A DNA stretch of 21,880 nucleotides from JBOGDS01 sp050743075 (GTDB lineage: Bacteria; Actinomycetota; Actinomycetes; Jiangellales; Jiangellaceae). A model generated the notes under the pieces. That model worked only from the letters and a program-made list of their open reading frames with translations. It made no database searches and was not told where the DNA came from. This document shows, piece after piece, positions 1-6,377 of the stretch. The position numbers and the translations under genes are program-made. Position 1 is the first letter of the stretch. The number at the start of each line of letters is the position of its first letter. The stretch covers positions 1-21,880 of the forward strand of contig JBOGDS010000067.1 of NCBI GenBank assembly GCA_050743075.1. The letters run 5' to 3'.

Positions 1-1
1 G

Positions 2-484
2 CTCACCGATCTCGGCTGGGGCCGGCGGCTGCGCGCTGCGCTGCGGCCCGACGTCGCGGACGGGCCGGCCGACGCAGCTCTGCTCGCCGCCTGTGTCGAC
101 GTGCTGCGGGACTGGCCGTGGGAGCAGCGCCCGCAGGCCGTGATCTCGGTCCCGTCCCGGACCCGCCCGCTGCTGGTCCGGTCCGTGGCGGCTCACCTTG
201 CTGGTATAGGCCGGCTGGCCGATCTGGGTGCTCTCGACACCTCCGGCGCGCGATCCGCGGGCGGGCCCGGCGGCAACAGCGCCTTCCGCCTGCGCGACGT
301 GTGGGAGGCATGGACGGTGCCGGCCGCGATGGGGGCTGACCTGGCTGCCCTGGGGCCGTCGCCGGTGGTCCTGCTGGTCGACGACCTGGTCGACTCGCGG
401 TGGACTGTCACGGTTGCTGGCCGGCTGCTTCGCGACGCGGGAGCTGGCGCCGTCCTGCCGTTCGCCCTCGCGCAGGCGGCGTAA
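2..484 (+). CDS. RecQ-type DNA helicase, C-terminal part with phosphoribosyltransferase-like domain (5' truncated by window)
   Basis: The reading frame is open from the window edge and gives the last 160 residues of a larger protein. The visible part resembles the C-terminal phosphoribosyltransferase-like (PRTase) domain found on actinobacterial RecQ-family ATP-dependent DNA helicases. The segment ISVPSRTRPLL is followed by GGPGGNSAFRLRDVWEAW, and near the end by a PRPP-loop-like hydrophobic strand, VVLLVDDLVDSRWT. The helicase motor itself lies upstream and is not seen, so the helicase call rests on my knowledge of this domain pairing. A PRTase domain on its own would also be named a ComF-like protein, but the neighbouring WPWEQRPQAV segment fits the helicase family better. 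The next gene starts 40 nt downstream on the same strand but seems to have its own promoter. Confidence 0.65.
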   Translation, partial: LTDLGWGRRLRAALRPDVADGPADAALLAACVDVLRDWPWEQRPQAVISVPSRTRPLLVRSVAAHLAGIGRLADLGALDTSGARSAGGPGGNSAFRLRDVWEAWTVPAAMGADLAALGPSPVVLLVDDLVDSRWTVTVAGRLLRDAGAGAVLPFALAQAA

Positions 485-511
485 CGACGCTGGTCCCGCC
501 CAGCCGGCGCG

Positions 512-517
512 TAGCGT
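512..517 (+). promoter_or_regulatory. -10 element for a leaderless nitroreductase transcript
   Basis: TAGCGT lies 7 nt before the ATG at 525, and there is no Shine-Dalgarno sequence. This is the TANNNT-N7-ATG layout of leaderless mRNAs in actinobacteria. The same hexamer recurs before the response regulator and before the last gene of the window. No convincing -35 box is seen. Confidence 0.5.
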
Positions 518-524
518 TCCGCTC

Positions 525-1040
525 ATGCAGACCTGGGACGCCATCACCTCACGGCGCAACGTCCGGCAGTTCGCCGACAGTCCGATCGCGGAGGACGACC
601 TCACTGCGATCCTGGAGGCGGGGCGGCGCGCGCCTTCGGCGGGCAATTCGCAGCCGTGGGACTTCGTTGTCGTCACCGACCGTCCTCGACTCGCGGAGCT
701 GTCCGCGGTATGGCGAAGCGCTGGGCACGTGGCCCGTTCCGCCGCCACGATCGCCCTCGTCGCCCCAGTGCTGGAGGACGAGCGGCGCCGCGCCGGGGTG
801 CGCTACGACCTCGGCCAGGCGACCATGGCCATGATGCTGGCCGCGGCAGACCTCGGCATCGGCAGCGGACACTCGTCGGTCGCCGACCAGCATCTCGCCC
901 GCCGCATCCTGGGTGTCCCCGAGGACCGGTACTGCGCCTATCTGATCGCGCTGGGCTATCCGGCCGATCGGCCGCTGGCGCCGATCAAGCGGCCGGACCG
1001 GCGACCCTTCGAGGACGTCGTCCACCGGAACCGCTGGTAG
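525..1040 (+). CDS. Nitroreductase family protein (FMN-dependent)
   Basis: A 171-residue protein, the usual length of a minimal nitroreductase. The N-terminus carries the family FMN-phosphate-binding signature (TSRRNVRQF, about residues 8-16). It is followed by RRAPSAGNSQPWDFVVV (about 35-51), which contacts the flavin and forms part of the dimer core. The C-terminal LIALGYPAD is also typical. Members use FMN and NAD(P)H to reduce nitro compounds, quinones or other acceptors in the cytoplasm; the substrate cannot be deduced here. ATG at 525 is preferred over longer readings because the family signature begins a few residues later and TAGCGT sits 7 nt upstream. The gene converges with the response regulator gene, leaving 31 nt between stop codons. 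Confidence 0.88.
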   Translation: MQTWDAITSRRNVRQFADSPIAEDDLTAILEAGRRAPSAGNSQPWDFVVVTDRPRLAELSAVWRSAGHVARSAATIALVAPVLEDERRRAGVRYDLGQATMAMMLAAADLGIGSGHSSVADQHLARRILGVPEDRYCAYLIALGYPADRPLAPIKRPDRRPFEDVVHRNRW

Positions 1041-1071
1041 TGCGTCAGCCCGCCACGGCTCACCGTCGAGG

Positions 1072-1713
1072 TCAGGCGTTCAGCCAGGCGAGGACCGCCA
1101 GAACTCGGCGATGGTCGTCATCCGAGGGCGGCAGGCCGAGCTTGGTGAAGATCGATGAGATGTGCTTCTCGACGGCGCCCCCGGTGACGACGAGCGTGCG
1201 GGCGATCGCGGCATTCGTCCTGCCTTCGGCCATCAGGCCGAGCACGTCGCGCTCGCGCGCTGTCAGCTGGTCCAGCGGATCGCGTCGCCTGCGGGCGAAG
1301 AGCTGGGCGACGACCTCGGGATCGAGAACGGTGCCGCCGGACGCGACCCGCTCGAGCGCGTCGGACAGGTCGGCCAGCTTCGAGACCCGGTCCTTGAGCA
1401 GGTAGCCGACCCCACCGGCGCCGTCGGCCAGCAGGTCGCCGGCATAGGACTCCTCGACGTACTGGGACAGGACGAGCACGCCGGTGCCGGGCACCTGCCG
1501 CCTCGCCTCGATGGCCGCGCGGAGGCCCTCGTCGGTAAACGACGGCGGCATCCGCACATCGACGACGGCCACGTCGGGACGGTGCTCGGCGACCGAGGCG
1601 ATCAATGCCTCGCCGTCGCCCACCGCGTCGACCACGGCGCAGCCCGCCTCGTCGAGCAGACGGGCGAGGCCTTCCCGGAGCAGCATCGAGTCCTCCGCCA
1701 GCACGACGCGCAT
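1072..1713 (-). CDS. NarL/LuxR-family response regulator
   Basis: A 213-residue cytoplasmic DNA-binding regulator. The receiver domain (about 1-120) shows the acidic pocket E7/D8, the phospho-acceptor D52 in VAVVDVRMPP and the conserved K107. The LuxR-type helix-turn-helix (about 148-200) begins LTARERDVLGLMAEG and contains NAAIARTLVVTGGAVEKH. ATG at 1713 is chosen over an upstream start at 1827 because receiver domains begin with MRVVLAED and because TAGCGT lies 8 nt before it. Its probable partner is the NarL-family kinase ending at 3311 on the same strand. The two are separated by an opposite-strand block (1776-3306), which is unusual because such pairs normally sit side by side. Target genes are unknown. 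Confidence 0.92.
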   Translation of the reverse strand: MRVVLAEDSMLLREGLARLLDEAGCAVVDAVGDGEALIASVAEHRPDVAVVDVRMPPSFTDEGLRAAIEARRQVPGTGVLVLSQYVEESYAGDLLADGAGGVGYLLKDRVSKLADLSDALERVASGGTVLDPEVVAQLFARRRRDPLDQLTARERDVLGLMAEGRTNAAIARTLVVTGGAVEKHISSIFTKLGLPPSDDDHRRVLAVLAWLNA

Positions 1714-1721
1714 GACCGGGA

Positions 1722-1727
1722 ACGCTA
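1722..1727 (-). promoter_or_regulatory. -10 element for the response regulator gene
   Basis: On the minus strand TAGCGT is followed by 8 nt and the ATG at 1713, with no Shine-Dalgarno sequence. This suggests a leaderless transcript that does not depend on the kinase gene. The element lies just upstream, on the other strand, of the short antitoxin remnant. Confidence 0.5.
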
Positions 1728-1775
1728 TCGCGGAACGGCGCACCGACGGTCTAGGCCGCCCGCGAGCACCGGTCG

Positions 1776-1904
1776 ATGCAGGAGGTCGCCCGCCTGGCCA
1801 TCCTCGATCGGGTGAGCCGTTCGACACGCTCGGCCGAGGTGCGCGCGTCCCTCGCTCGGATCATCGAGCGCGACTCCGAGCTGTTGGCCAGACTGGCCCA
1901 GTGA
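1776..1904 (+). CDS. Short ribbon-helix-helix-like antitoxin, probably N-terminally truncated
   Basis: A 42-residue frame starting MQEVARLAILDRV and ending LLARLAQ, with its TGA overlapping the GTG of the Doc toxin gene (GTGA, 4 nt). Before the ATG the frame reads AAREHRS, right after an in-frame TAG at 1752-1754. From general knowledge of the family, AAREHRSMQEVARLAILDRV looks like the helix-A end plus helix B of a ribbon-helix-helix antitoxin. The beta strand that contacts DNA and most of helix A are therefore missing. The remaining C-terminal half is the part that normally binds and neutralises the toxin. No TANNNT promoter or ribosome binding site is seen before it. It may be a functional minimal antitoxin or a decayed gene; identification rests mainly on position and helix pattern. 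Confidence 0.5.
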   Translation: MQEVARLAILDRVSRSTRSAEVRASLARIIERDSELLARLAQ

Positions 1905-2272
1905 GCGTCGACTACGTCCAGGCCGAGGACGCGCTCGAGGCGGTCAAGCAGCTAGGTCTGGTCGCGCGCGACGTTGGGCTGTTGGTATCCGCACTGGAAC
2001 GGCCCCGGACCGACGTCTTCGGGGTCGAGGCCTACCCGGACATCCATCAGAAGGCAGCCGCGTTGATCGACGGCAACAACCGGGCGCACGCCTTGCTCGA
2101 CGGCAACAAGCGGCTGTCGTGGGTACTCACGGTGCTGTTCTACGAACGAAACGGTCTCGACCTCTACGCGACGGTCGACGAGGGCGCGCAGTTCGTGCTG
2201 GTGGTGGCGGCGTCCCACCAGGAGGTCGAGGAGATCGCCGGCTGGCTGCGAGCGCACGTGCAGCCGCTGTGA
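1901..2272 (+). CDS. doc: Doc-type toxin of the Fic/Doc family
   Basis: A 123-residue protein, typical of Doc toxins. The active-site motif is HALLDGNKR (H63, D67, N69, K70, R71), matching the Fic/Doc consensus HxFx(D/N)xNKR except that Phe is replaced by Leu. It is followed by the expected helix LSWVLTVLFYERNG. Doc proteins are kinases that phosphorylate and inactivate elongation factor Tu, stopping translation until the antitoxin is restored. The GTG start at 1901 overlaps the antitoxin remnant stop, and its own stop overlaps the GTG of the AlkZ-like gene, so the three are probably translationally coupled. The Doc fold and motif look intact while the antitoxin looks truncated, which raises the question of how the cell tolerates it. 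Confidence 0.85.
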   Translation: MSVDYVQAEDALEAVKQLGLVARDVGLLVSALERPRTDVFGVEAYPDIHQKAAALIDGNNRAHALLDGNKRLSWVLTVLFYERNGLDLYATVDEGAQFVLVVAASHQEVEEIAGWLRAHVQPL

Positions 2273-3306
2273 GCGGGGCCGGCCGGGGCGTCCTGAGCCA
2301 GCGCGATCTCAACCGGGCGATCCTGGCCCGGCAGGGGCTGCTGGAGCCGTTCGACGACGCGCTTCCGCGAGTGCTCGAGCGAGTGGGTGGCATCCAAGCT
2401 CAGTACGCGCCGTCGATGTATGTCGGCCTGTGGTCGCGGATGCGGACATTCGACCGCGCCGACCTCACGAGTGCGCTGGGGGACAGGTCCGTCGTCCAGG
2501 GGACGCTGCTGCGGGCGACCATCCATCTGGTCTCCCGCGCGGACTACTGGCCGTTCGCGGTGGCGATCCGGGCGCCGCTCCGGCAGTGGTACGCGCGGGT
2601 GACGGCCGGTGCCGAGGCCGCGCCGGATCTCGGTCGCAGGCTCGACAAGCTGCGTCGGGTGCTCGCCGACGGATCGTTGCGGCAAGGCGAGATCGACGAG
2701 CTGGTCGGACGGCCGGCGCGCTCGGCGATGAACGTCTACCTCGACCTGATACGGGTGCCGCCGTCGGGAACGTGGGAGCGCCGTCGCGCCGACCTCTACA
2801 CCGCCGCCGAACGGTGGATCGGGCCGCCGGATATTACCCGCGACGACGCGCATCTGCTGGTCGTCCGGCGTTACCTCGGCGGCTTCGGCCCCGCGACGAA
2901 GGCCGAGATCGGCAACTGGGCCGGGCTGCCGGTCCGCACCGTGACCGAGGCGGCGATCGAGCACGTCGCCTACCAGGCCGACGACGGCGCCGTGCTGGTC
3001 GACCTGCCCGATGCGCCGCTGCCGGCTCCCGAGACTCCCGTGCCGGTCCGTTTCCTACCCACCTGGGACGCCACGCTCCTCGGCCACGCGCGCCGGGCGC
3101 GGATCCTGCCCGAGGAGCACCGGACCAAGGTCTTCAGCAGCCGCAACCCGCACTCGGTCCCGACATTCCTCGTCGACGGCTCCGTCGCCGGTAGCTGGCG
3201 CTACGACGACGGCCGCATCGACCTGACCGAGTTCGAGCCGCTGGCGCGGGCGACCCGGCGCGCGGTGGAGAAGGCCGCCGAGGAGCTCGCCGCCTTCCAC
3301 GCGTGA
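2269..3306 (+). CDS. AlkZ-like winged-helix DNA glycosylase (HTH_42 family)
   Basis: A 345-residue protein of the winged-helix DNA-binding family that includes Streptomyces AlkZ and E. coli YcaQ. These monofunctional glycosylases remove alkylated bases and unhook crosslinks. The catalytic QxQ motif is present as GIQAQYAPS (Q43 and Q45). It is followed by GLWSRMRTFDRADL and the family segment GTLLRATIHLVSRADYWPF (about 80-98). A C-terminal half typical of the family contains RFLPTWDATLLGH and the final FLVDGSVAGSWR strands. The single QxQ form resembles the AlkZ-like group, many of whose members have no assigned substrate. The GTG at 2269 overlaps the doc stop by 4 nt, so the two are one transcription unit. 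Its stop is 4 nt from the convergent kinase stop. Self-protection or repair of a particular lesion is possible, but no biosynthetic genes are visible. Confidence 0.82.
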   Translation: MSGAGRGVLSQRDLNRAILARQGLLEPFDDALPRVLERVGGIQAQYAPSMYVGLWSRMRTFDRADLTSALGDRSVVQGTLLRATIHLVSRADYWPFAVAIRAPLRQWYARVTAGAEAAPDLGRRLDKLRRVLADGSLRQGEIDELVGRPARSAMNVYLDLIRVPPSGTWERRRADLYTAAERWIGPPDITRDDAHLLVVRRYLGGFGPATKAEIGNWAGLPVRTVTEAAIEHVAYQADDGAVLVDLPDAPLPAPETPVPVRFLPTWDATLLGHARRARILPEEHRTKVFSSRNPHSVPTFLVDGSVAGSWRYDDGRIDLTEFEPLARATRRAVEKAAEELAAFHA

Positions 3307-3310
3307 CGCG

Positions 3311-4630
3311 TCACCGGCAGGGGATCTCGGCGCTGAGGATCGTGCCGGCTCCGGCCGGGCTGTGCACGTCCAGTGTGCCGTCGACGCCGGCCAGCCGATC
3401 GGAGAGGCCGGCCAGGCCGTGGCCCTTGCCCAGGTGCGCTCCCCCCCGGCCGTCATCGACCACCTCGACGTACAGCATGTCGGCGTTGCGCACGACCGAC
3501 ACCGAACACCGTGCAGCCCCGCTGTGCTTGGCCACGTTGGTCAGGGCCTCGGCTACGACGAAGTATGCGGTGTTCTCGGCTGCCGCCGGGGGCCGCTCGC
3601 CTCCGCCCATGGCCACGTCGAGCGTGACCGGGACCGGGCACCTCGCGGCGGCCGCGGCCAGGGCCGCCTCGAGCCCGCGGTCGGCGAGGATCGGCGGCGC
3701 GATTCCGCGGGACAGTGCGCGCAGCTCCGCGAGCGCTTCCTGGGTCTGCGCCAGCGCCTCCTCGACGAGCGGACGGGCGGCGTCGGGATCGTCGTCGAGC
3801 CGGCGCTGGGCCGCCTCCAGGTCCATCGTCAGGCGGACGAGGCGCTGCTGCGGGCCGTCGTGGATGTCGCGCTCGACCCGGCGCAGCGTCGTAGCCTCGG
3901 CCTCGACGACGGCCGCGCGGCTGGCCCGCAGCTGCTCGGTGCGAGCCCGCAGTGCGGCGTTCTCGGCTGCCGACGGGTTGGTCAGCAGCGCCCGGGCGAC
4001 GGCCGTGTTCAGTGACGCCGCCCAGCGCAGCACGTACGGCATCGAGACCAGGAACAGCAGGCCCAGGACGGTGTAGACGACGATCGTCGCCGCCCGCGAA
4101 TGGATGCCCAGCAGGTCCAGCAGCTCGACGTTGCGCGGGTAGTCGGGCAGCGCCCAGTCGTAGACGACGCGCGTGGTGCCGCCGACGGCACCGGAGACAC
4201 AGGCCACCGTGATCGCCCAGGTGAACACCGAGACCGGTAGCGCGACCACGGCGTGCAGGACGTCGCGCCAGTACTGCGGGTCCCGGACAGGTGCGAGCAG
4301 CCGGCGCAGTCCCGTCTCGGTGGCAGGGCGGTAGTAGACAGGCGGCAGCGGGCGCTGCTCGCAGGCCTGGACCATCGCCCGCTCGGCGGCGGCGAAGCCC
4401 CGGGCGAGGTTGAGGTGGAGGTAGACCAGCGGCAGGCCGATGACCAGGACAATGTTCGCGAAGCCGACCGCGATGCCGACGGTGACCAGCACGAACGCGG
4501 TGAGCGCAATCGGGAACCGGGCCAGCAGGTAGCCCAGGTCGCGTGGTACCTGCTGCCAGCTGGCCCGGAGCGGGCGGGAGCCGTCTCGCAGGGTCGGGAG
4601 CACGCCGGCGTCCGGCAGGTTCGTCGTCAT
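3311..4630 (-). CDS. NarL-family sensor histidine kinase with membrane sensor domain
   Basis: A 439-residue membrane kinase. The N-terminal part has hydrophobic segments at about 38-73, 123-150 and 178-203, an arrangement matching the Gram-positive putative sensor domain. A coiled-coil-like stretch (about 222-250) leads into the HisKA_3 dimerisation domain, with the phospho-acceptor H257 in ERDIHDGPQQRL. The HATPase_c domain has its N box at ALTNVAKHSG (N365), a G1 box at DDGRGG (392-397) and a G2-like GHGLAGL (403-409). It should phosphorylate the regulator encoded at 1072-1713, probably in response to an envelope signal. ATG at 4630 follows a purine-rich GAGGCTCGAGGGC. The stop is 4 nt from that of the convergent glycosylase gene, so no separate terminator fits between them. 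Confidence 0.92.
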   Translation of the reverse strand: MTTNLPDAGVLPTLRDGSRPLRASWQQVPRDLGYLLARFPIALTAFVLVTVGIAVGFANIVLVIGLPLVYLHLNLARGFAAAERAMVQACEQRPLPPVYYRPATETGLRRLLAPVRDPQYWRDVLHAVVALPVSVFTWAITVACVSGAVGGTTRVVYDWALPDYPRNVELLDLLGIHSRAATIVVYTVLGLLFLVSMPYVLRWAASLNTAVARALLTNPSAAENAALRARTEQLRASRAAVVEAEATTLRRVERDIHDGPQQRLVRLTMDLEAAQRRLDDDPDAARPLVEEALAQTQEALAELRALSRGIAPPILADRGLEAALAAAAARCPVPVTLDVAMGGGERPPAAAENTAYFVVAEALTNVAKHSGAARCSVSVVRNADMLYVEVVDDGRGGAHLGKGHGLAGLSDRLAGVDGTLDVHSPAGAGTILSAEIPCR

Positions 4631-4785
4631 GCCCTCGAGCCTCGCGTCCCGTCGGGTCCGTGCCGATCCGGCAGACCGGTCAAGTCCGGGTGAGGTTAAC
4701 CCGAAGGGGGTCCCTCCTGACCAGTCACGGTGCCAGGCACGTGTCGGGGCGCAGGCGCCGAATCACGCACGTGGGGGACTTGTCG
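4631..4785. repeat. Intergenic stretch with short palindromes and a repeated CAGGCACGT
   Basis: This gap lies between the DUF1707 gene and the kinase gene. It contains GGTTAACC (4694-4701), the interrupted palindrome GTGCCAGGCAC (4730-4740) and two CACGTG palindromes (4738-4743 and 4768-4773). CAGGCACGT occurs at 4734-4742 and again at 4790-4798, the second copy inside the 3' end of the DUF1707 gene. On the minus strand TAACCT (4698-4693) could be a -10 box for the kinase gene, but no good -35 box stands upstream. No gene is seen. Confidence 0.4.
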
Positions 4786-5220
4786 TCACCAGGCACGTTG
4801 GCCTGACCATCCGGCCCGCGCCCGGTGCCGAAGTCCCTGCCGCCGGGGACCTGAGAAGGCGCAGAACCAGAACAGCGCGAAGAGCAGCCACGGCGCGCCG
4901 GCGACGATCACGACAGTGATCAGGGCCACCGTCAGCACCGGCGCCAGCCACAGCAGGGGAACGGCGAACATCAACGGGTGCGGACGCGGCCAGGGCCGCG
5001 GGCCGGGTCGTTCCTGCGCCGCTGGGCGCGGCCTGCTCGGCTGGGGCAGGTCGGCGAGCAGCGGCACGAGGTCGGCGTTGAACCGCGCGGACCAGACCTG
5101 CGTGACGCGCTCGTCGAACTCCGCCTTGGTGAGCCGCCCGGCCGCGAAGTGCTCTCCCAGCGCGGTGGCGGCGCGGTCGCGCTCGGCGTCGCCGATGCGG
5201 GTGTGAGGAACCGTGCTCAT
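4786..5220 (-). CDS. DUF1707 (SHOCT-like) domain membrane protein
   Basis: A 144-residue protein. The N-terminal DUF1707 domain (about 8-60) reads RIGDAERDRAATALGEHFAAG then RLTKAEFDERV and ends in an ADLP-type motif. After a proline-rich linker come two hydrophobic segments (about 84-105 and 108-125) suggesting a hairpin of membrane helices, then a basic tail. The function of DUF1707 is not known; such proteins often follow PadR regulators or carry membrane or DUF4097-type tails. The ATG overlaps the PadR stop (ATGA, 4 nt), so the two are co-translated and the PadR protein probably controls this membrane protein. The extreme C-terminus overlaps a CAGGCACGT repeat and may be poorly conserved. 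Confidence 0.8.
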   Translation of the reverse strand: MSTVPHTRIGDAERDRAATALGEHFAAGRLTKAEFDERVTQVWSARFNADLVPLLADLPQPSRPRPAAQERPGPRPWPRPHPLMFAVPLLWLAPVLTVALITVVIVAGAPWLLFALFWFCAFSGPRRQGLRHRARAGWSGQRAW

Positions 5221-5816
5221 GGCCGGAGGTCACCGCCGTCCTGGTCGTCGTCGCCGTCGGCGAGGATGCCGTACAGCCGTCGCCTCATCTCGGCGAGCAC
5301 GTCGCGGGCCCTGGCCTGCTGTTCCGCGCTGCCGGTGGCGAGGATCTGCCACAGCGCAGCCACGGACTGGCCGATCAACGGCCGGAGGTCGTGCTCGTCG
5401 TCGTCCGGCGCTGCCGCCATCGCCGCCCAGGGCGCCGAGACCTCGTCGCCGTGCGAGTCGACGTAAGCCTGCCCTTCGTCGGTGAGGTGGAAGACCCGGC
5501 GGCCGGTCTCTTCCTCGGCCCGGACCAGCCCCTCGTCCTCGAGCTGCTGCAGCGTCGGATAGATGGACCCTGGGCTGGGCTTCCAAACCCCGCCGCTGCG
5601 CTCGGCGATCTCCTGGATGATCTGGTAGCCGTTCATTGGCTGCTCTGCCAGGACGGCGAGGATGGCGGCTCGGATGTCGCCGCGTCGCGCCCTCTGACTA
5701 CGTGGTCCGCCGAAGCCGGGGGGACCCCACGGCGCGGCACCGCCGCCGAACCCCCACGGTCCGCCGAACGCGGCCCATGGACCGCGGGCGCCGCGCCCGC
5801 CCCGATGCCCGGTCAT
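5217..5816 (-). CDS. PadR-family transcriptional regulator
   Basis: A 199-residue regulator. A Gly/Pro/Trp-rich N-terminal tail (about 1-43) is followed by the PadR winged helix (about 44-120), with RRGDIRAAILAVLAEQPMNG, YQIIQEIAERSGG, and SPGSIYPTLQQLEDEGLV, the recognition and wing region. The C-terminal helix (about 155-187) is the dimerisation segment, ending in a very acidic tail. PadR proteins repress membrane-stress, efflux or detoxification genes and often their own operon. ATG at 5816 is chosen over in-frame ATGs at 5879 and 5900 because codons upstream of 5816 lose the strong G/C bias at third positions. The start at 5900 remains possible: it has GGGGA just upstream and would give a short leader from the predicted promoter. 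Confidence 0.88.
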   Translation of the reverse strand: MTGHRGGRGARGPWAAFGGPWGFGGGAAPWGPPGFGGPRSQRARRGDIRAAILAVLAEQPMNGYQIIQEIAERSGGVWKPSPGSIYPTLQQLEDEGLVRAEEETGRRVFHLTDEGQAYVDSHGDEVSAPWAAMAAAPDDDEHDLRPLIGQSVAALWQILATGSAEQQARARDVLAEMRRRLYGILADGDDDQDGGDLRP

Positions 5817-5938
5817 GGCTGCCAACCAGGCGGCCGCTGGGCCACATCCGTGCCGTTCTCGCAGCCATGGCCCGCCCATGGCAAAGGTTGCCGCATGCAT
5901 CTCATCCCCGATTCTGCCGATCCGGTCGCGAGACTTCG

Positions 5939-5967
5939 ACGATATATCGCGAGCACTCGGCTGGCAA
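5939..5967 (-). promoter_or_regulatory. PadR gene promoter with overlapping palindromic operator
   Basis: On the minus strand TTGCCA (5967-5962), a 17-nt spacer and TATCGT (5944-5939) form a good sigma70-like promoter. The perfect palindrome CGATATATCG (5940-5949) covers the -10 box. The heptamer TCGCGAG occurs at 5926-5932 and 5947-5953, 21 bp apart, about two helical turns. This is what a self-repressing PadR operator should look like. The site also lies in the region divergent from gatC. Confidence 0.6.
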
Positions 5968-6031
5968 GAGGCGTCCGGAAGTCCAGCCGCAGCCGGCTCG
6001 TTCCGGTCTGCGCCGGCTGCGACGGCGGCCG

Positions 6032-6065
6032 TAGGATCGACGGGTTGTCCACGATCCTTCAGGAG
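6032..6065 (+). promoter_or_regulatory. gatC leader: possible -10 box and ribosome binding site
   Basis: TAGGAT (6032-6037) is a possible -10 box and AGGAG (6061-6065) a clear Shine-Dalgarno sequence, 10 nt before the gatC ATG. This gives a leadered transcript, unlike most promoters in this window. No strong -35 box is seen. The rest of the 259-nt gap between padR and gatC holds the PadR promoter and nothing else I recognise. Confidence 0.4.
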
Positions 6066-6075
6066 CCGAATCCGC

Positions 6076-6375
6076 ATGCCCTCGATCAGCCGCGACGAGG
6101 CCGCCCATCTCGCGCGTCTCGCACGTCTCGACCTGGCGCCCGACGAGCTCGAGCACCTGGCCGGGCAGCTCGACGCCATCGCCGGGTGGGTCGCACGCGT
6201 ATCCGAGGTGGCCGCGGACGACATCCCCCCGACCTCGCATGCGCTGCCGTTCACCAATGTGCTCCGCGATGACGAGCTACGGCCCGGGCTGACCGCCCAG
6301 GCGGCGCTGGCAGGTGCGCCAGAGGCCGAGGACGGGCGCTTCCGGGTACCCCAGATCCTGGGCGACGAGGCCTGA
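6076..6375 (+). CDS. gatC: Asp-tRNA(Asn)/Glu-tRNA(Gln) amidotransferase subunit C
   Basis: A 99-residue protein, the normal length of GatC. It begins with the family segment ISRDEAAHLARLARLDLAPDE and ends with RFRVPQIL, which wraps around GatA. GatC holds the GatA-GatB complex together and helps GatA fold. The complex converts misacylated Glu-tRNA(Gln) and Asp-tRNA(Asn) to Gln-tRNA(Gln) and Asn-tRNA(Asn), needed in bacteria lacking the direct synthetases. It is the first gene of the operon; gatA begins 2 nt after its stop. The start has a good AGGAG Shine-Dalgarno sequence. Confidence 0.96.
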   Translation: MPSISRDEAAHLARLARLDLAPDELEHLAGQLDAIAGWVARVSEVAADDIPPTSHALPFTNVLRDDELRPGLTAQAALAGAPEAEDGRFRVPQILGDEA

Positions 6376-6377
6376 CC

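Noticed and set aside
1041..1071. Possible bidirectional terminator between the nitroreductase and response regulator genes
   Set aside because: Only a 4-bp stem (AGCC with GGCT) and no T-run on either strand.
1728..1751. A shifted frame that would restore the missing N-terminus of the antitoxin
   Set aside because: Reading the three plus-strand frames gave nothing like a ribbon strand plus helix A before AAREHRS.
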